From assembly GCA_945869475.1 (NCBI GenBank), contig CAMBOV010000001.1, forward strand, positions 186,001 through 250,000: DNA of 64,000 nucleotides. Reading direction: 5' to 3'. This document shows, in pieces, positions 18,763 to 29,593 of the stretch (its first letter is position 1; each line of letters opens with the position of its first letter). The position numbers and the translations under genes were made by a program. The notes beneath the pieces are model-generated. The model searched no databases. It had not been told where the DNA came from and was given only the letters and a program-made list of their open reading frames with translations. Origin of the DNA: Singulisphaera sp. GP187 (lineage in GTDB: Bacteria; Planctomycetota; Phycisphaerae; Phycisphaerales; SM1A02).

Positions 18763-19296
18763 TTACGAGGTGACAGCCTCAGAAAAAACCCCTCGCTCAT
18801 CGGCCTGGGCAATCTGGGCCACCAGCCACGTCCACTCGGCGTAGAGGTAGGGGATGTTGCGCTCAGCGTGCAACTGAGTGATCGACTCGTGCATCCGCTC
18901 GCTCAAGGTGGATTGCCAGATTCCATCCCCGCGATCACAAAAATACGATCGGCACCCCGTGGGTCGCGACGCATGAATCGAGCAGAGCGAGCCCTTGAGA
19001 AATGCGCAGGTTCCCGCAGCCTGCGCTGTCTGGGCGTGACTGCGCCGCAACGACGAATGGGCGTGTCGCCAGACCCAAAGCGCTTCAAGCGCAGTGACGA
19101 CCAAGATGTGTCCGTGCGCATGAAAGTTGCAGCACTTGCCTGAAGCAAGACACACAGGACGCTGCTCATCGACGACATGTTGCGAGTACTCGTGGAGCGC
19201 TCCAAAGCACTCAACGACCGACGCATTCGAAGCCTCAGTCCACCACACCCGCAAGGTCGCGTCGGAGGGGGGAGTCGCAGGAATGAAGGGATTCAC
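18763..19296 (-). CDS. YkgJ-family cysteine-cluster protein (second of pair)
   Basis: A 177-residue protein of the YkgJ / zinc- or iron-chelating cysteine-cluster type (Pfam CxxCxxCC group). The cluster is spread as CLASGKCCNFH, then CAFLKGSLCSIHASRPTGCRSYFCD about residues 95-122, the spacing expected for metal binding. Start is GTG at 19296, 15 bp after the stop of the upstream homologue. The family has no firmly known biochemical role; it is often guessed to bind Fe-S or zinc. The pairing with a second, differently built copy is notable. Confidence 0.8.
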   Translation of the reverse strand: MNPFIPATPPSDATLRVWWTEASNASVVECFGALHEYSQHVVDEQRPVCLASGKCCNFHAHGHILVVTALEALWVWRHAHSSLRRSHAQTAQAAGTCAFLKGSLCSIHASRPTGCRSYFCDRGDGIWQSTLSERMHESITQLHAERNIPYLYAEWTWLVAQIAQADERGVFSEAVTS

Positions 19297-19311
19297 AGTG
19301 CAGCGGCGCTC

Positions 19312-19788
19312 TCACCACGGCGCTGAGTCATTGTCGACGCGATCACGCTCGCGCAAGATCCCGATCTGGTCGGATGGGATGAGTGGTCCGGTGTCCATTC
19401 CTGGGCAGGGGGTGCGCGCCTTCGCAGCCTTCCATGCGCGTTCAGAAGTGAGATTGTCAGGCCAGAACGGCCAGGTGCCGCACTGGGATGGTCTGGTCTT
19501 GTAGATCTTGCACAGTGCGACACCTTGTCTGCTCTCGCGGTCGAGGAAGACACAGTCAAAGCCGTTGGGCGTCTCCCGCTCGTTGAGCGAGCGTCGTTCG
19601 CCAATGGCTCGGGTGTAGAGAGCGGTGAACTCTTCTTCGGTGATTCCCAAGGTCGCCGCCATCTCGCGACCCTCGTGCGGTGTGTACCAGACCGCTCCGG
19701 GTCCTCCGGTGCAACAGTTCCCGCACTGTGTGCATGAAAAACGAAGCCCGTCTTTGAACCAAGGTTCGCTCGCAGGGATCTTCGACAT
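19312..19788 (-). CDS. YkgJ-family cysteine-cluster protein (first of pair)
   Basis: A 158-residue YkgJ-type protein. The N-terminal FSCTQCGNCCTGGPG (C19, C22, C25, C26 region) followed by CVFLDRE, CKIYKTRPSQCGTWPFWP and a final CPGMD is the classic cluster layout, more canonical than in the neighbouring copy. The ATG at 19788 is 60 bp downstream of the rpoC stop, so it may be reached by readthrough from the polymerase operon. Sequence similarity to the next gene is limited to the cysteine framework, so an old duplication or independent recruitment are both possible. Role unknown; metal binding is likely. Confidence 0.85.
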   Translation of the reverse strand: MSKIPASEPWFKDGLRFSCTQCGNCCTGGPGAVWYTPHEGREMAATLGITEEEFTALYTRAIGERRSLNERETPNGFDCVFLDRESRQGVALCKIYKTRPSQCGTWPFWPDNLTSERAWKAAKARTPCPGMDTGPLIPSDQIGILRERDRVDNDSAPW

Positions 19789-19826
19789 GGGATTGCAGTC
19801 TCGAAAAAGTTTCGATCGTTTCTAAG

Positions 19827-19842
19827 ATCGTCAGTTGACGAT
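19827..19842 (-). terminator. Possible rpoC 3' hairpin
   Basis: ATCGTCA and TGACGAT form perfect 7-bp arms around a 2-base centre, 6 bases past the rpoC stop. A short T-rich stretch (CTTTTT) follows about 20 bases further on the minus strand. The tight loop and the distance to the T-run make it a weak terminator at best; it could also be a protein-binding palindrome. Confidence 0.3.
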
Positions 19843-19848
19843 GACGGG

Positions 19849-22800
19849 TTATCCGTCAGACTCACTTCCGTCGAACGACGACGACTCTCCTGAACCGAGG
19901 ACGAGTTCCTTCTCGGGTGTGACTGCAGCAAGATCCTTGATCGTTGCCGCACTCCCAACCCGATCCGCGCCAAGTGCTTCAGCAGCCATCGCTGCAGCTT
20001 GCATCTCGGCTGCTTCGCCGAACTCTTCATCCGCGGTCTCAACGAGATACTTCATCGTCAGATTGGTGTAGACCTCGAAGCCCGTGCCTGCTGGGATGAG
20101 ATGTCCAAGCAGCACGTTTTCCTTCAATCCAACCAATGTGTCGACGGCGCCCTTCAGCGCTGCTTCGGTGAGCACCTTGGTGGTCTCCTGGAAGCTCGCG
20201 CCCGAGAGGAAACTCTCAGCTTGAAGCGACGCTTTTGTGATCCCCAAGAGAAGTGTTCGTCCGCGTGCAGGCTTCGCGCGTCGCGTCTTCGCTGGCTGCT
20301 TGCCAGCGAGCTCAGCTTCTGCGTTCGCTTGCTTCACTTCATCTTTCGCGAACAGCACACCCTTGACGAGCGTGGTGCCACCGGCATCCTCAACCTTCAG
20401 CATGCTGGCGAGGGCCTCGTTCATTTCGCGGAAGACATAGCGCTCAATGACGTCGTTTGGAAGGATGGTTGTGTCACCAACTTCAACGACCTTGACCTTG
20501 CTGAGCATCTGCCGCAGGACGACTTCGATGTGCTTGTCCGAGATCGGAACGCCCTGCGCGCGATACACATTCTGCACTTCCGTGAGCATGTATCGATACA
20601 ACTCATCCTCTCCCTTGATGGCGAGGATTTCAGAGGGCGTCAATGCACCTTCCGTGAGAGGATCGCCTGCTTCGACGACGTCTGCCGAATGCACGAGGAG
20701 TCGCTTGCCTTGCAGCACGTAATGGTCTTCAGCGAGTTCTTCCTTACCGCCGTCGGCATGCACACGAATGGTCATCTTTCCGCGACGTTCGTTTGGCAAG
20801 AGTTCGACGCGTCCAGAGATGCGAGCGAGGACCGCGGGGTCGCGTGGAATGCGCGCCTCGAAGATCTCGGTCACGCGGGGAAGACCGCCGACGATGTCTG
20901 CCGAGCGGGCTGTTCCCTTTGGTGTGAATGCGATGCGCTGACCTGCTTGGATGACTTGACCATCCTTGGCTTCGATGTGCGCCTTCGCAGGAAGATGGTG
21001 CAAATCGAGCACCTTTCCAGAGGCGTCTTCGATCGTGAGCCGAGGATGCTTCTCACCCTTGTGCTCAATGACGACCATTTCATCTTTACTGGCCTTGCGC
21101 TCGACGCGGACGGTCTCGCCCTCTTCGATGTCGCGGAACCGAATCGTTCCAGACTTTTCGGCAAGAATCGGAGAAACGTGCACGTCCCACTCCAAGACCG
21201 AAAGTCCCTTCTTGACCTGGTCGCCGGCTGATGCCAAGAGCAGTCCACCGTAAGGCACCTTGTACTTCTCGAGCTCGCGACCCTTTGAGTCGAGAACGCG
21301 AACTTCACCCGTCTTACGCAGGGCAATTCGGTGCGACTTCTCGCCGTCAATGACGGTGACTTCGCCGCAATCGACGTACTCGATGGTTCCAGACTGCGTG
21401 ACCTTCCACTGGTTCTCGGTTGTCGCACTCACGGCGATACCACCTGTGTGGAAGGTGCGCATTGTGAGCTGCGTTCCAGGTTCGCCGATCGACTGCGCCG
21501 CGATGATGCCAACGGCCAAACCCTCTTCGACGAGCTTGCCAGTGGACATGTCCATTCCGTAACAGGTTGCGCAGACTCCGCGCGAGGTCTGGCACGTGAG
21601 CGGGCTTCGAACGAACACAGTGCGAACACCGAGCTCTTCGACCGCGCGCGCCTTTTCAGCAGTGATGATCTCGTTGCGCGCAACGATCGAGCGATCTGTG
21701 CGTGGGTCAACGATGTGTTCACAGCTCGTGCGTCCCTTGATGACATCACGCAGTGGCACGTCGACTTCTTCACCCTTGTAGACGGCTTCCTTTGCGATTC
21801 CACGGGTTTGGCCACAGTCGTGTTCGATCACCACAACAGATTGTGCGACGTCGCACAACTTGCGCGTGAGGTATCCCGAATCTGCAGTCTTGAGCGCAGT
21901 ATCCGAGAGACCCTTGCGTGCTCCGTGGGTTGATGAGAAGTACTCGATGACTGAGAGACCTTCACGGAAGTTCGACTTGATCGGGGTCTCGATGACTTCG
22001 CCGCTTGGCTTAGCCATCAGACCGCGCATGCCGGCGAGCTGCTGCATCTGTGTCTTGTTTCCTCGGGCTCCCGAATCCATGAACAGATAGACGGGGTTGA
22101 GGTAGCGCGCCGAGGGACTTGGTTTGCTTGGCAAACCACCGACGTTGCCCGCGATTACGGGTGATCCAGCAGCGGTGTTCTTGCGATCGTTCTTCAACGT
22201 CTCGAGCAATATCGCGGAAAGTCCGTCACGACACTGCGCCCACGCGTCGAGCACGCGATTGCGGCGCTCGTCGTCGGTGATGTTGCCGTCGTCGTAGTTC
22301 TGCTGCGCCTTATCAACCTTCTTCTGGGTGTCGGTGATCAGCTTCTCCTTGTTCTCAGGGATGTGAAGATCGGTGATGCCGAAAGAGAGACCGCTCGTGG
22401 TGCTCGCCTTGAATCCAGTCTCTTTGAGTGCATCGAGCAACTCGATTGTTGCAGCCTTTCCGCTGCGAGCGAATGTGTCATCGATGACCCGCGCGGACCC
22501 CTTCTTACCGAGAGCGCAGTTGTAGAAGGGCATTCCAGTGGCAAGGATTTCAGAGAAGAGCACGCGGCCGGCCGTCGTGCGAATGCGTCGATGGGCAGGG
22601 GTCGCTACCGGCGAGTCTGTCTGTGCATTGATGACTTCGGTGAATCGGTCGAGTCGGATATCGATCCACTCATGCACACCGATCTTGCGCAGGTCGTACG
22701 CCAAGAGCAGTTCATGAACGGAGCCGAAAGTCGGAATCGATGACCGTTTCCCAACGACGTCGACGGGCATGTCGATGGGAGCAACGGTGAGGAAGTACAC

Positions 22801-24327
22801 ACCCATCACGATGTCCTGCGATGGACTCACGATTGGATTTCCGTTGGCCGGGCTAAAGATGTTGTGGGTGCTCATCATGAGCACGTGCGCTTCAACTTGT
22901 GCCTCGAGCGAGAGTGGGAGATGCACTGCCATCTGATCGCCGTCGAAGTCTGCGTTGTAGCCCGCACAGACCAGCGGATGAATCTTGATCGCGTTGCCTT
23001 CAACAAGCACAGGTTCGAACGCCTGAATACCCATTCGATGAAGGGTCGGTGCGCGATTCAGAAGCACAGGATGGTTCTTCGTGACCTGCTCGAGGATGTC
23101 CCACACCTCGGGAGCCCGTCGCTCAAGCATGCGCTTGGCGCTCTTGATTGTGTCTGCGAGACCGTGCTCCTTGAGCTTTCGGATGATGAAAGGCTGGAAG
23201 AGTTCGAGCGCGATCTTCTTTGGAAGTCCGCACTGCCAGAGTTTCAATTCAGGACCAACCACGATGACCGAACGAGCCGAGTAGTCAACGCGCTTGCCGA
23301 GCAAGTTCTCGCGAAAGCGACCCTGCTTGCCCTTGATCATGTCGGTGATCGACTTAAGTGGGCGATTGCTCGATCCGAGAACTGGACGGCGGCAGCGACC
23401 GTTGTCGAACAATGCGTCGACGGCCTGCTGCAACATGCGCTTCTCATTTCGGATGATGACCTCAGGGGCGTTGAGGTCCATGAGCTTCTTGAGTCGGTTG
23501 TTTCGATTGATAATGCGGCGGTAGAGATCGTTCAGATCGCTCGTCGCAAAATTGCCGCTCTGCAAGAGCACGAGAGGGCGCAGGTCGGGTGGGATCACCG
23601 GAACAACATCGAGGACCATCCATTGTGGATCATTGGGCGATGCACGAATTTGCTCAACAAGTTTGAGCCGCTTCGAGAGATCCTTTGCCTTCTGCTTGCT
23701 CTTGGTGTCGCGCAATTCGTCGCGAATTTCGGCTGCTGCCTTGTTCAAGTCGAGCATGTCCGCAGAGAGCAATTCGCGAATGGCTTCGGCGCCCATCATC
23801 GCAGTGAAGTTGCTCCCGTGTTTCGCGACCTGCTCGCGATACTCGTCGTCTGTCAAGACTTGTTTGAATTCGAGATCGGTTGACCCCGGATTCGTGACGA
23901 CGTAATCCTGAAAGTACACAACCTTTTCAATGTCGCCGGTGCGCATGCCAAGCAGTGTTCCGAGTCGGCTCGGCAATGCCTTGAAGAACCAAATGTGAAC
24001 AGCGGGGGCGGCGAGGTTGATGTGTCCCATGCGCTTGCGACGCACGCGAGAGTGGGTGACCTTGACGCCACAACGATCGCAGATGATGCCTTTGTACTTC
24101 GTTCCTTTGTACTTGCCGCAGGCGCACTCGTAGTCGCGCTCTGGACCGAAAATCCGCTCGCAGAAGAGTCCATCGCGCTCCGGCCGATAGGTGCGATAGT
24201 TGATCGTTTCAGGTTTCTTGACTTCACCGAAGCTCCAGCTTCGGATGTCGTTGGGGCTCGCGAGTTGAATGCGAACCGCGCCGTAGTCATTCACACGATC
24301 GAAAACGCTTTCTGCCATGCTGTTCAT
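19849..24327 (-). CDS. rpoC: RNA polymerase beta' subunit
   Basis: Large catalytic subunit of RNA polymerase, 1492 residues. The N-terminal zinc ribbon has C68, C70, C83 and C86 (ECACGKYKG, then IICDRCGV). The active-site loop [12 protein letters not shown], whose three Asp hold the catalytic magnesium, starts at N458. The second zinc site includes TSCEHIVDP and [13 protein letters not shown]. The trigger-loop/bridge-helix region has [22 protein letters not shown] 24327 is used; an ATG three codons later is also possible. It lies 57 bp downstream of rpoB in the usual order. The C-terminal tail after [13 protein letters not shown] is acidic and Ser-rich. Confidence 0.99.
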   Translation of the reverse strand: MNSMAESVFDRVNDYGAVRIQLASPNDIRSWSFGEVKKPETINYRTYRPERDGLFCERIFGPERDYECACGKYKGTKYKGIICDRCGVKVTHSRVRRKRMGHINLAAPAVHIWFFKALPSRLGTLLGMRTGDIEKVVYFQDYVVTNPGSTDLEFKQVLTDDEYREQVAKHGSNFTAMMGAEAIRELLSADMLDLNKAAAEIRDELRDTKSKQKAKDLSKRLKLVEQIRASPNDPQWMVLDVVPVIPPDLRPLVLLQSGNFATSDLNDLYRRIINRNNRLKKLMDLNAPEVIIRNEKRMLQQAVDALFDNGRCRRPVLGSSNRPLKSITDMIKGKQGRFRENLLGKRVDYSARSVIVVGPELKLWQCGLPKKIALELFQPFIIRKLKEHGLADTIKSAKRMLERRAPEVWDILEQVTKNHPVLLNRAPTLHRMGIQAFEPVLVEGNAIKIHPLVCAGYNADFDGDQMAVHLPLSLEAQVEAHVLMMSTHNIFSPANGNPIVSPSQDIVMGVYFLTVAPIDMPVDVVGKRSSIPTFGSVHELLLAYDLRKIGVHEWIDIRLDRFTEVINAQTDSPVATPAHRRIRTTAGRVLFSEILATGMPFYNCALGKKGSARVIDDTFARSGKAATIELLDALKETGFKASTTSGLSFGITDLHIPENKEKLITDTQKKVDKAQQNYDDGNITDDERRNRVLDAWAQCRDGLSAILLETLKNDRKNTAAGSPVIAGNVGGLPSKPSPSARYLNPVYLFMDSGARGNKTQMQQLAGMRGLMAKPSGEVIETPIKSNFREGLSVIEYFSSTHGARKGLSDTALKTADSGYLTRKLCDVAQSVVVIEHDCGQTRGIAKEAVYKGEEVDVPLRDVIKGRTSCEHIVDPRTDRSIVARNEIITAEKARAVEELGVRTVFVRSPLTCQTSRGVCATCYGMDMSTGKLVEEGLAVGIIAAQSIGEPGTQLTMRTFHTGGIAVSATTENQWKVTQSGTIEYVDCGEVTVIDGEKSHRIALRKTGEVRVLDSKGRELEKYKVPYGGLLLASAGDQVKKGLSVLEWDVHVSPILAEKSGTIRFRDIEEGETVRVERKASKDEMVVIEHKGEKHPRLTIEDASGKVLDLHHLPAKAHIEAKDGQVIQAGQRIAFTPKGTARSADIVGGLPRVTEIFEARIPRDPAVLARISGRVELLPNERRGKMTIRVHADGGKEELAEDHYVLQGKRLLVHSADVVEAGDPLTEGALTPSEILAIKGEDELYRYMLTEVQNVYRAQGVPISDKHIEVVLRQMLSKVKVVEVGDTTILPNDVIERYVFREMNEALASMLKVEDAGGTTLVKGVLFAKDEVKQANAEAELAGKQPAKTRRAKPARGRTLLLGITKASLQAESFLSGASFQETTKVLTEAALKGAVDTLVGLKENVLLGHLIPAGTGFEVYTNLTMKYLVETADEEFGEAAEMQAAAMAAEALGADRVGSAATIKDLAAVTPEKELVLGSGESSSFDGSESDG

Positions 24328-24384
24328 ATGTGGATCTTTCGCAAATGAATCAAATTTCGGAACGAATCAATCAAGAAACGAGAG

Positions 24385-27300
24385 TTAGATGACCGGAGCC
24401 GCCGCTTCGCCGCCAACTTTTTCAAGTTGAATGTTGAGGCAGAGACCCTTGATTTCTTGGCACAACACATCGAACACGACAGGCATTCCAGCCTGCAGTG
24501 TGTTGTCGCCCTTCACCATCGACTCGTAAATCTTCTGGCGACCTTCGATGTCGTCACTCTTCACCGTGAGAAGTTCTTGCAGCACATACGCAGCGCCGTA
24601 CGCTTCGAGTGCCCACACTTCCATCTCACCGAATCGCTGGCCTCCAGTGCGCGCCTTTCCACCGAGTGGTTGCTGGGTGATGAGGCTGTATGGCCCTGTC
24701 GATCGCGCGTGAATCTTGTCGTCGACCAAGTGATGCAACTTCAGGATGTACATGTAACCAATCGAGGTGCGTTGATTGAACGCCTCTCCCGTGCGGCCGT
24801 CGTACAGCTGAACCTTGCCATCCTCTGGCATAAGCGCAAGCAATTCACGAGCGCCTCCTGGTTCTTTTCCAGTGGATTCGAACGACGAAACACGCTGATT
24901 GACGCGCGCATTCGCTTCACGAATCGCATCGAAGATTTCAGCCTCTTTCGCGCCATCGAAGACGGGGGTCACGGCTTGGAATCCGAGCACCTTTGCCGCC
25001 CACCCGAGATGGGTTTCCAGAATCTGTCCGACGTTCATACGACTCGGAACGCCGAGCGGATTGAGGAGCACTTCGACTGGAGTGCCGTCCTCAAGGAATG
25101 GCATGTCTGCTTCGGGAACGATTCGAGCGATGACGCCCTTGTTGCCGTGCCGACCTGCCATCTTGTCGCCGACCGAGAGCTGTCGCTTAGTTGCGAGGTA
25201 GACCTTGACCATCTCAAGAACGCCCGACGGTAGTTCGTCGCCGCGTTTCATGTGATTGACGCGTCGTTCCTTCTCGCGAAGCAACTTCTGGATCCGCGGC
25301 CAGAACTGACCGTGAGTCACGAGCGCTTGTTCGCGCGTCTCTTTCGAGCCCTTGATCCACTTCTCGCTAAAGCCATCGATCTGTTCGAGGATGACGTCAG
25401 GAATGTCGCTTGCACCGATGCGCTGGCGCGTCGATGGATCAACCATCTCCGTGCCGATGATGCGATTGACTTCAGTCGCCATCTGGCGGAAGAGTTGGAT
25501 GCACTTGCCATCCATCAATTGTTCGTACGCGCTGATGTCCTTCTTCAACTGTCGCTTCTGCTCATCGTTCTGGTGTTGACGACGGCTGAACCGCTTGGCG
25601 CCGATGACAACACCTTCGGTGCCAGCAGGCACTTCGAGGGAGTCGTTCTTGACGTCCTCGCCTGCGCGACCAAAGATCGCGTGAAGCAACTTCTCTTCAG
25701 GGGAGAGTTCGCTCTTGGACTTTGGACTGACCTTGCCGACCAAGATGTCGCCCGGCGAGACGCGTGCACCCACGCGAATCACGCCATGATCATCGAGGTT
25801 TCGCAACATCTGCTCAGAGACGTTTGGGATATCCGCCGTGAACTCCTGACGGCCAAGTTTCGTTTCACGCACTTCCACGTCGAACGATTCGATGTGGATC
25901 GAGGTGAACGTGTCATCTTTGACGAGGCGCTCGCTAATCACGATCGCATCTTCAAAGTTGTATCCGTCGAAGGTGTTGAAAGCCACCAAGACGTTCTTGC
26001 CAATCGCCAACTCGCCTTGCGACGTGCTCGCACCGTCGGCGAGAATCTCGCCAGTCTTCACACGTTGTCCGAGTCGCACGATTGGCTTCTGATTCTGGCA
26101 GGTCTTCTCGTTCAGTCCGACGAACTTGCGAAGGAGATACTCATCCGCGTTGTCGATGATGACGCGCTCGGCATCGACCATCGTGACGATTCCGCCACGC
26201 TCAGCGCGCACGATCATGCCGCTGTACTTGCCCACGATCATTTCCATGCCCGTCGAAACGAGCGGTGGATCGACCTTGATCAACGGGACCGCCTGGCGCT
26301 GCATATTCGAACCCATGAGGGCGCGATTCGCATCGTCATGTTCCAAGAACGGGATGAGCGCCGCAGAGACTCCGACGGTCTGCTTGGGGCTGATGTCGAC
26401 GAATTGCACCTCGATCGATTCAGCAAGGACGAGATCGCCACCCTTGCGAACTAGGACTGAGTCATCCGCGATGTTGCCCGTTGTGTCGAGTGTTTCGCTC
26501 GGCGCGAGGACACTCTTCAGTTCTTCATCCGCGCGAAGGCTGATGGTCTTTCCAGTCGCTTTGCGTGATTTGATTTCGCGATAGGGGGTGAGCAGAAATC
26601 CATAGTCATCAACTCCAGCATAGATGCCGAGGCTCGCGATGAGTCCGATGTTCGCACCTTCGGGGGTCTCGATCGGGCAGATGCGACCATAGTGCGAGAT
26701 ATGCACGTCGCGCACTTCGAATCCTGCACGCTTTCGATTCAACCCACCAGGTCCGAGCGCCGAGAGGCGCCGTTCATGTACGAGCATTGAGAGCGGATTG
26801 GTCTGATCGACGACTTGTGAGAGCTCGCTTCGACCAAAGAAGAATTCAATGGCGCTCGAGATCGACTTCGAATTAACGAGGTCAGCGATCTTGTACGAGG
26901 TGTCGGTTGGATCTTTCACGCTCATGCGCTCTTGCACCGTGCGCTTGAGCTTGAGGAAACCCTTGCGCATCTCTTCGGTCGAGAGTTCGTCGAGGGTTCG
27001 AAGTCGGCGATTGCCCAAGTGATCGATGTCATCGATGTGCGCGCGTGAACGACGATTCGGATCGGCGGGGCGGCGGAGCTCCATGATGTAGCGGATGACC
27101 GCGAGGAAGTCTTCGGCGCGCAGATGCTGTGCGGTTTCGCTGACTTGCTTGTAGTTCGCATCATCGGCGAATTTGCGGTTGACGCGAAAGCGTCCCACGC
27201 GACCGAGCCGGTAGCGATTCGTATCGAGGAACTTCTCGAGGAAGAGGTCCTTCGCCTTGTCGATCTGTGGAGGGTTCCCTGGTCGCAGACGAGCGTAGAG

Positions 27301-28209
27301 ACGCAAAAGCGCAGCCTCGTGTTCCGTTGCTTCGGCGAGGAAGTCCAACTTCTCTTCGGCAATTGTGTTCAAGATCAGCGGATCGCCTGGATTGCAGATC
27401 GCGCGCACCGACTTCAGAGCGCTGGCCTGAATCGTTGCCACCTTGTCGCCAAAGGGCAAGCCGATCTTGCACAACTCTTCGCCGGTGTCCTGATCGATGA
27501 TGAGTTCGGCCGAATAGTGTTCTGCCTTGAGTTTCTCGACGCGGACTTCTTCGACGTCGTAAAAAAGTTCGAGGATCTTCTCGGTGTCCGAGAATTTCTC
27601 GTCCATTGCACGAAGGAAGGTCGTTGCCGCCAGTTTCGTGGACTGGTCGATGCGCATCGCAAGGACGTCCTTCTTGGTCACTTCAAGTTCGATCCACGAT
27701 CCGCGCTCAGGGATGATGCGTGCGCTGTGCAGTGGTCGGTCGCCAAAGCTCGATGCGATCGAGAAGTCGACACCAGGCGAGCGATGCAGCTGACTCACGA
27801 TGACTCGCTCGGAACCGTTGACGATGAACTCACCGCCGCCGAGCAGAATCGGAATGTCTCCGAGATAGATGTCTTCTTCGAGCACGTCGGTCGAGCCTTC
27901 GCGCTTGAGGCGCATCTTGACGCGCCAGGGATAGCCGTAGGTCAAGCGAAGTTCGCGGCACTCGGCTTCGGTGTGCTGAGGTTCGCCGAAGGAGTACGAG
28001 ATGAACTCGAGTTTCATCTGTCCGTCGTAACTCTCGACGGGAAAGATTTCTCGCAGGAGCGATTGAAGCCCGAGGTGCTCCTTGCGATCGCCAGCTGCAA
28101 GATCCTTTTGCAGGAAGCGCTCGTATGCAGCTTGCTGCACGCGGGTCAGGTTCGGAACAGGAATCGCGTCTCCGCGCTTCGAATAGTCACGGACGTTTCT
28201 CGTGGTCAT
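24385..28209 (-). CDS. rpoB: RNA polymerase beta subunit
   Basis: Forms the catalytic cleft with beta'. ATG 28209 is preceded by AGAGGTGA, a good ribosome site, and is preferred over an in-frame TTG 27 bases upstream; product 1274 residues. Clear markers are [11 protein letters not shown] (fork/rifampicin region start), [18 protein letters not shown] and [22 protein letters not shown] (rifampicin cluster), [31 protein letters not shown], and the C-terminal [27 protein letters not shown]-type region that contacts beta'. Rifampicin-region residues look like the sensitive form (SQVVDQ, H/R-type positions KRA). Separated from rplL by 310 bp containing hairpins and a terminator. Confidence 0.99.
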   Translation of the reverse strand: MTTRNVRDYSKRGDAIPVPNLTRVQQAAYERFLQKDLAAGDRKEHLGLQSLLREIFPVESYDGQMKLEFISYSFGEPQHTEAECRELRLTYGYPWRVKMRLKREGSTDVLEEDIYLGDIPILLGGGEFIVNGSERVIVSQLHRSPGVDFSIASSFGDRPLHSARIIPERGSWIELEVTKKDVLAMRIDQSTKLAATTFLRAMDEKFSDTEKILELFYDVEEVRVEKLKAEHYSAELIIDQDTGEELCKIGLPFGDKVATIQASALKSVRAICNPGDPLILNTIAEEKLDFLAEATEHEAALLRLYARLRPGNPPQIDKAKDLFLEKFLDTNRYRLGRVGRFRVNRKFADDANYKQVSETAQHLRAEDFLAVIRYIMELRRPADPNRRSRAHIDDIDHLGNRRLRTLDELSTEEMRKGFLKLKRTVQERMSVKDPTDTSYKIADLVNSKSISSAIEFFFGRSELSQVVDQTNPLSMLVHERRLSALGPGGLNRKRAGFEVRDVHISHYGRICPIETPEGANIGLIASLGIYAGVDDYGFLLTPYREIKSRKATGKTISLRADEELKSVLAPSETLDTTGNIADDSVLVRKGGDLVLAESIEVQFVDISPKQTVGVSAALIPFLEHDDANRALMGSNMQRQAVPLIKVDPPLVSTGMEMIVGKYSGMIVRAERGGIVTMVDAERVIIDNADEYLLRKFVGLNEKTCQNQKPIVRLGQRVKTGEILADGASTSQGELAIGKNVLVAFNTFDGYNFEDAIVISERLVKDDTFTSIHIESFDVEVRETKLGRQEFTADIPNVSEQMLRNLDDHGVIRVGARVSPGDILVGKVSPKSKSELSPEEKLLHAIFGRAGEDVKNDSLEVPAGTEGVVIGAKRFSRRQHQNDEQKRQLKKDISAYEQLMDGKCIQLFRQMATEVNRIIGTEMVDPSTRQRIGASDIPDVILEQIDGFSEKWIKGSKETREQALVTHGQFWPRIQKLLREKERRVNHMKRGDELPSGVLEMVKVYLATKRQLSVGDKMAGRHGNKGVIARIVPEADMPFLEDGTPVEVLLNPLGVPSRMNVGQILETHLGWAAKVLGFQAVTPVFDGAKEAEIFDAIREANARVNQRVSSFESTGKEPGGARELLALMPEDGKVQLYDGRTGEAFNQRTSIGYMYILKLHHLVDDKIHARSTGPYSLITQQPLGGKARTGGQRFGEMEVWALEAYGAAYVLQELLTVKSDDIEGRQKIYESMVKGDNTLQAGMPVVFDVLCQEIKGLCLNIQLEKVGGEAAAPVI

Positions 28210-28407
28210 GGTCACCTCTGAAAATTCTCGTTCCAACCAAATGCGCCCTCATGCGTCGTCAGCAGAACTGCCAGCGATGTGACTCGTTGCAGCCGATGAT
28301 TCATGAGTTTCCGGACAAATGCGGGGGCGCGCGCCAAGTCCCGAAGTCTAGCAACCCCCCTCGAGTTTGCGCAAGGGCAGGATGTGAGCAATCTAATTTT
28401 TTTTATG

Positions 28408-28434
28408 AAAAAACCCCGCCTTGTCGGGCGGGGC
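28408..28434 (-). terminator. Intrinsic terminator between rplL and rpoB
   Basis: On the minus strand a 7-bp all-GC stem (CCCCGCC with GGCGGGG, loop of 6) is followed directly by TTTTTT. This is a standard rho-independent terminator, placed 86 bp after the rplL stop. Since rpoB has its start 200 bp later on the same strand, the structure probably acts as an attenuator or as the end of the ribosomal-protein transcript. Confidence 0.85.
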
Positions 28435-28459
28435 TTTGGGTTCTCGGTGTGAAGGAACG

Positions 28460-28515
28460 ACCGGGGGGGTGCCCGGTGGATGGTCAAGCAGACTCGGGGT
28501 CAGTTCCGAGTCTGC
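28460..28515 (-). promoter_or_regulatory. Two hairpins downstream of rplL
   Basis: Perfect 10-bp arms GCAGACTCGG (28488-28497) and CCGAGTCTGC (28506-28515) flank an 8-base loop, starting 4 bases after the rplL stop; no T-run follows. A second inverted repeat, ACCGGG (28460-28465) with CCCGGT (28472-28477), lies just beyond. They may be RNA-processing or stabilising structures ahead of the terminator. Confidence 0.6.
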
Positions 28516-28519
28516 GGAA

Positions 28520-28918
28520 TCACTTGAGGGTGACTTTTCCGCCAGCCGCCTCGAGCGCAGCCTTGAGCTTGTCGGCGTCTTCCTTGCTGATGTTCTCCTT
28601 GATGGCCTTTGGAGCAGCGTCGACGAGGTCCTTGGCTTCCTTGAGTCCAAGTCCAGTTGCTTCGCGGACGACCTTGATCACATTGATCTTGGTCGCGCCA
28701 GAATTCTCGAGGATCACCGAGAACTCGGACTGTTCGACAGCCGCTGGAGCAGCGTTGCCGCCATCGCCTGCAACCATGACTGCGCCTGCAGCGGCGGGCT
28801 CGATGCCGTAGGTCTCCTTCATGTACTCGGCCAATTCGACTGCCTGCTTGAGAGTCAGCGAGGCGATCGAGTCACCCATGGTTGAAATTTTTGCGTCAAA
28901 GGTTTTTGCGTCAGACAT
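28520..28918 (-). CDS. rplL: Ribosomal protein bL12 (L7/L12)
   Basis: Stalk protein of the large ribosomal subunit that recruits translation factors. ATG 28918 is chosen because AAGGAGT (28925-28931) stands 7-8 bases upstream; earlier in-frame ATGs lack this. Product 132 residues. The N-terminal dimerisation helix ([18 protein letters not shown]) is followed by an Ala-rich hinge and the C-terminal factor-binding domain with [24 protein letters not shown] and the end GGKVTLK. Fourth gene of rplK-rplA-rplJ-rplL, 96 bp after rplJ. Confidence 0.98.
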   Translation of the reverse strand: MSDAKTFDAKISTMGDSIASLTLKQAVELAEYMKETYGIEPAAAGAVMVAGDGGNAAPAAVEQSEFSVILENSGATKINVIKVVREATGLGLKEAKDLVDAAPKAIKENISKEDADKLKAALEAAGGKVTLK

Positions 28919-28952
28919 AGTGAAACTCCTTACAAGATTGCGTTCCATAGGC

Positions 28953-28985
28953 GATGCCACAAGGCATCATTTCATCCCCGAGGGG
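28953..28985 (-). promoter_or_regulatory. Hairpins in the rplJ-rplL gap
   Basis: Two short inverted repeats stand between rplJ and rplL: GATGCC/GGCATC around ACAA (28953-28968) and CCCC/GGGG around GA (28976-28985). Neither has a T-run, so termination is unlikely. They could shape the relative output of L10 and L7/L12, but this is only a guess from position. Confidence 0.3.
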
Positions 28986-29014
28986 ACCAGTGGTTCGCGG
29001 TTCAGAAACAGTGT

Positions 29015-29563
29015 TTAGTTCGCTTTCGCAGAAATGGTCTCGCCCTTTTCGAGGCGAGTTTGAATTTCCTTGACAACTCCGAGCAGTCGTGCGCCTGGCG
29101 CTTTGACGACAGACATCGTCGTTCGTGCGGGAGAGAGAATCAGTGTGATCAACTGCGACTGTGCTTCTTCGCGGGTTGGATACTTGCTCAGTCGCACAAC
29201 GCCCTCTTTGCCGTCGAACCACGAGCCGTCGATGCACGCGCCCATGAGTCCGAGTTTGTCGTTCTCTTTCGCACTCTTCACGAGTTGGCGGGCGATTGTG
29301 ACAACGCTGGTCTTGCCATACACAATTGCGCGTGGTCCTTTGAGACCAGGTGCGAGTGATGCGAGAGGGGTGCCTTGAAACGCGCGTTGCGCGAGTGTGT
29401 TCTTGAGAACGGTCACACTAACGTCGGTCGCGCGCAATTGTGCGCGGAGTTGAGTTGTCGCCTTCGCGGGCATACCGCGAATCTCGATCAGCACAGCTCC
29501 TTCAACATCGGCGAAGCGCTTCTTGTATTCGCCGACGATCATGTTCTTGATTGGTTTGCTCAT
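29015..29563 (-). CDS. rplJ: Ribosomal protein uL10
   Basis: Base of the ribosomal stalk, binding 23S rRNA and the L7/L12 dimers through its C-terminal helix. 182 residues from ATG 29563, with GAAGGTGA just upstream as ribosome site. The family pattern is visible in GAVLIEIRGMPAKATTQLRAQLR, VLKNTLAQRAFQGT and the GPRAIVYG segment. Slightly longer than the usual 165-175 residues, with a Lys-rich end. Placed 30 bp after rplA and 96 bp before rplL, the standard order. In many bacteria L10 represses its own operon by binding the leader; no such leader is obvious here. Confidence 0.97.
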   Translation of the reverse strand: MSKPIKNMIVGEYKKRFADVEGAVLIEIRGMPAKATTQLRAQLRATDVSVTVLKNTLAQRAFQGTPLASLAPGLKGPRAIVYGKTSVVTIARQLVKSAKENDKLGLMGACIDGSWFDGKEGVVRLSKYPTREEAQSQLITLILSPARTTMSVVKAPGARLLGVVKEIQTRLEKGETISAKAN

Positions 29564-29593
29564 AGGTTCACCTTCGTAAAAACGGGCTCTGGA

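Larger units (their letters stand above)
28210..28519 (-). other. rplL-rpoB intergenic region, 310 bp
   Basis: No gene is seen. Reading in the direction of transcription it holds a 10-bp hairpin just after rplL, a second smaller hairpin, an intrinsic terminator, an A-rich stretch and then about 200 bp with no recognised feature before the rpoB ribosome site. The layout suggests attenuation or RNA processing between the ribosomal-protein and polymerase genes, and the last 200 bp may hold an rpoBC promoter. Confidence 0.7.

Noticed and set aside
19999-21231. 410-codon open frame on the plus strand
   Set aside because: Antisense to rpoC; composition typical of a reverse-strand shadow.
27124-28221. 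365-codon open frame on the plus strand
   Set aside because: Antisense to rpoB N-terminal half.
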